DNA of 50,093 nucleotides, taken from positions 1-50,093 of the forward strand of contig CAJFTU010000054.1 of assembly GCA_904420065.1 (NCBI GenBank), given 5' to 3'. The notes beneath the pieces are model-generated. The model was not told where the DNA came from, did not search any database, and saw only the letters and a list, made by a program, of their open reading frames with translations. The stretch comes from an uncultured Emergencia sp. (GTDB lineage Bacteria > Bacillota > Clostridia > Peptostreptococcales > Anaerovoracaceae). Of the stretch, positions 49,977-50,093 are shown piece after piece; the first letter of the stretch is position 1; the number at the start of each line of letters is the position of its first letter. Both the position numbers and the translations under genes were made by a program.

Positions 49977-50093
49977 TTGTAACCGAAAGAACTTCTTCGA
50001 TTGCTTGTGTAGGTTTACAATACATGTGTTACAAGTGAATAAATAAAAAGCGAGGATAGACTCACTTTGTGTTATATTTGAATCACCACAAAA

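Overview
This 50 kb window looks like chromosomal DNA of an anaerobic member of the class Clostridia (Firmicutes/Bacillota) with intermediate GC. The pointers are tandem DacF-type D-Ala-D-Ala carboxypeptidases, a tig-clpP-clpX-lon-engB block, GlpP, a YeiH exporter, DUF134, DUF1292 and DUF5688 proteins, AGGAGG ribosome-binding sites, sigma-A promoters and tRNAs with an encoded CCA. I cannot fix the family or genus. Most of the window is housekeeping sequence on the + strand.

Layout. 1-317: hairpin-rich repeat with a 104 bp period. 326-4822: two penicillin-binding carboxypeptidases, uvrC and a DUF1292 protein. 4823-5203: a gene-free gap that appears to carry a minus-strand RNA of about 207 nt with its own promoter and terminator, back to back with the promoter of a COG2509-type flavoprotein (5204-6583). 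6759-12326: tRNA-Leu, GNAT, TetR, ftsH, tRNA-Pro, a J-domain-like membrane protein and convergent deoC. The last two genes end inside one long palindrome. 12564-15835: small membrane protein, NhaC antiporter, dapB, CYTH protein. 16064-23290: protein quality control (trigger factor, ClpP, ClpX, Lon), then engB, a YkvA-like protein and hpt. 23327-30485: PduL-type phosphotransacylase, DUF1461-like membrane protein, DJ-1 protein, PHP phosphoesterase, GlpP, beta-CASP RNase, homoserine dehydrogenase and a DMT-family transporter.

The most unusual region is 30601-37536. It is a compact, strongly diverged Tad/Flp-type (type IV pilus-like) operon. It encodes a secreted protein with an acidic linker, a CpaB/SAF protein, a TadZ-like ATPase that has lost both P-loop lysines, a CpaF/TadA-like ATPase with altered downstream motifs, a TadB-like protein, a very short TadC-like protein, two micro-peptides of 52 and 46 residues, and two TadE-sized proteins. 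The last four all begin with MK(N/E)L and an N-terminal membrane helix. The operon has its own promoter followed at once by a terminator-like leader hairpin, and it ends at another hairpin. No prepilin peptidase and no canonical Flp pilin are visible. A DUF5688 protein follows.

After that come a DUF134/NifX-like fusion whose sigma-A promoter is bracketed by two near-identical dyads, an XRE regulator divergent from an ABC exporter, and a 600 bp gap with a possible gene remnant. Then come an ornithine cyclodeaminase-family gene with an aminotransferase interrupted by one in-frame TAG, a YeiH-type exporter, a B3/B4-domain protein, an FlK-like thioesterase and ychF. The right edge holds a decayed tyrosine integrase that keeps its promoter. 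No rRNA genes or CRISPR arrays were seen.
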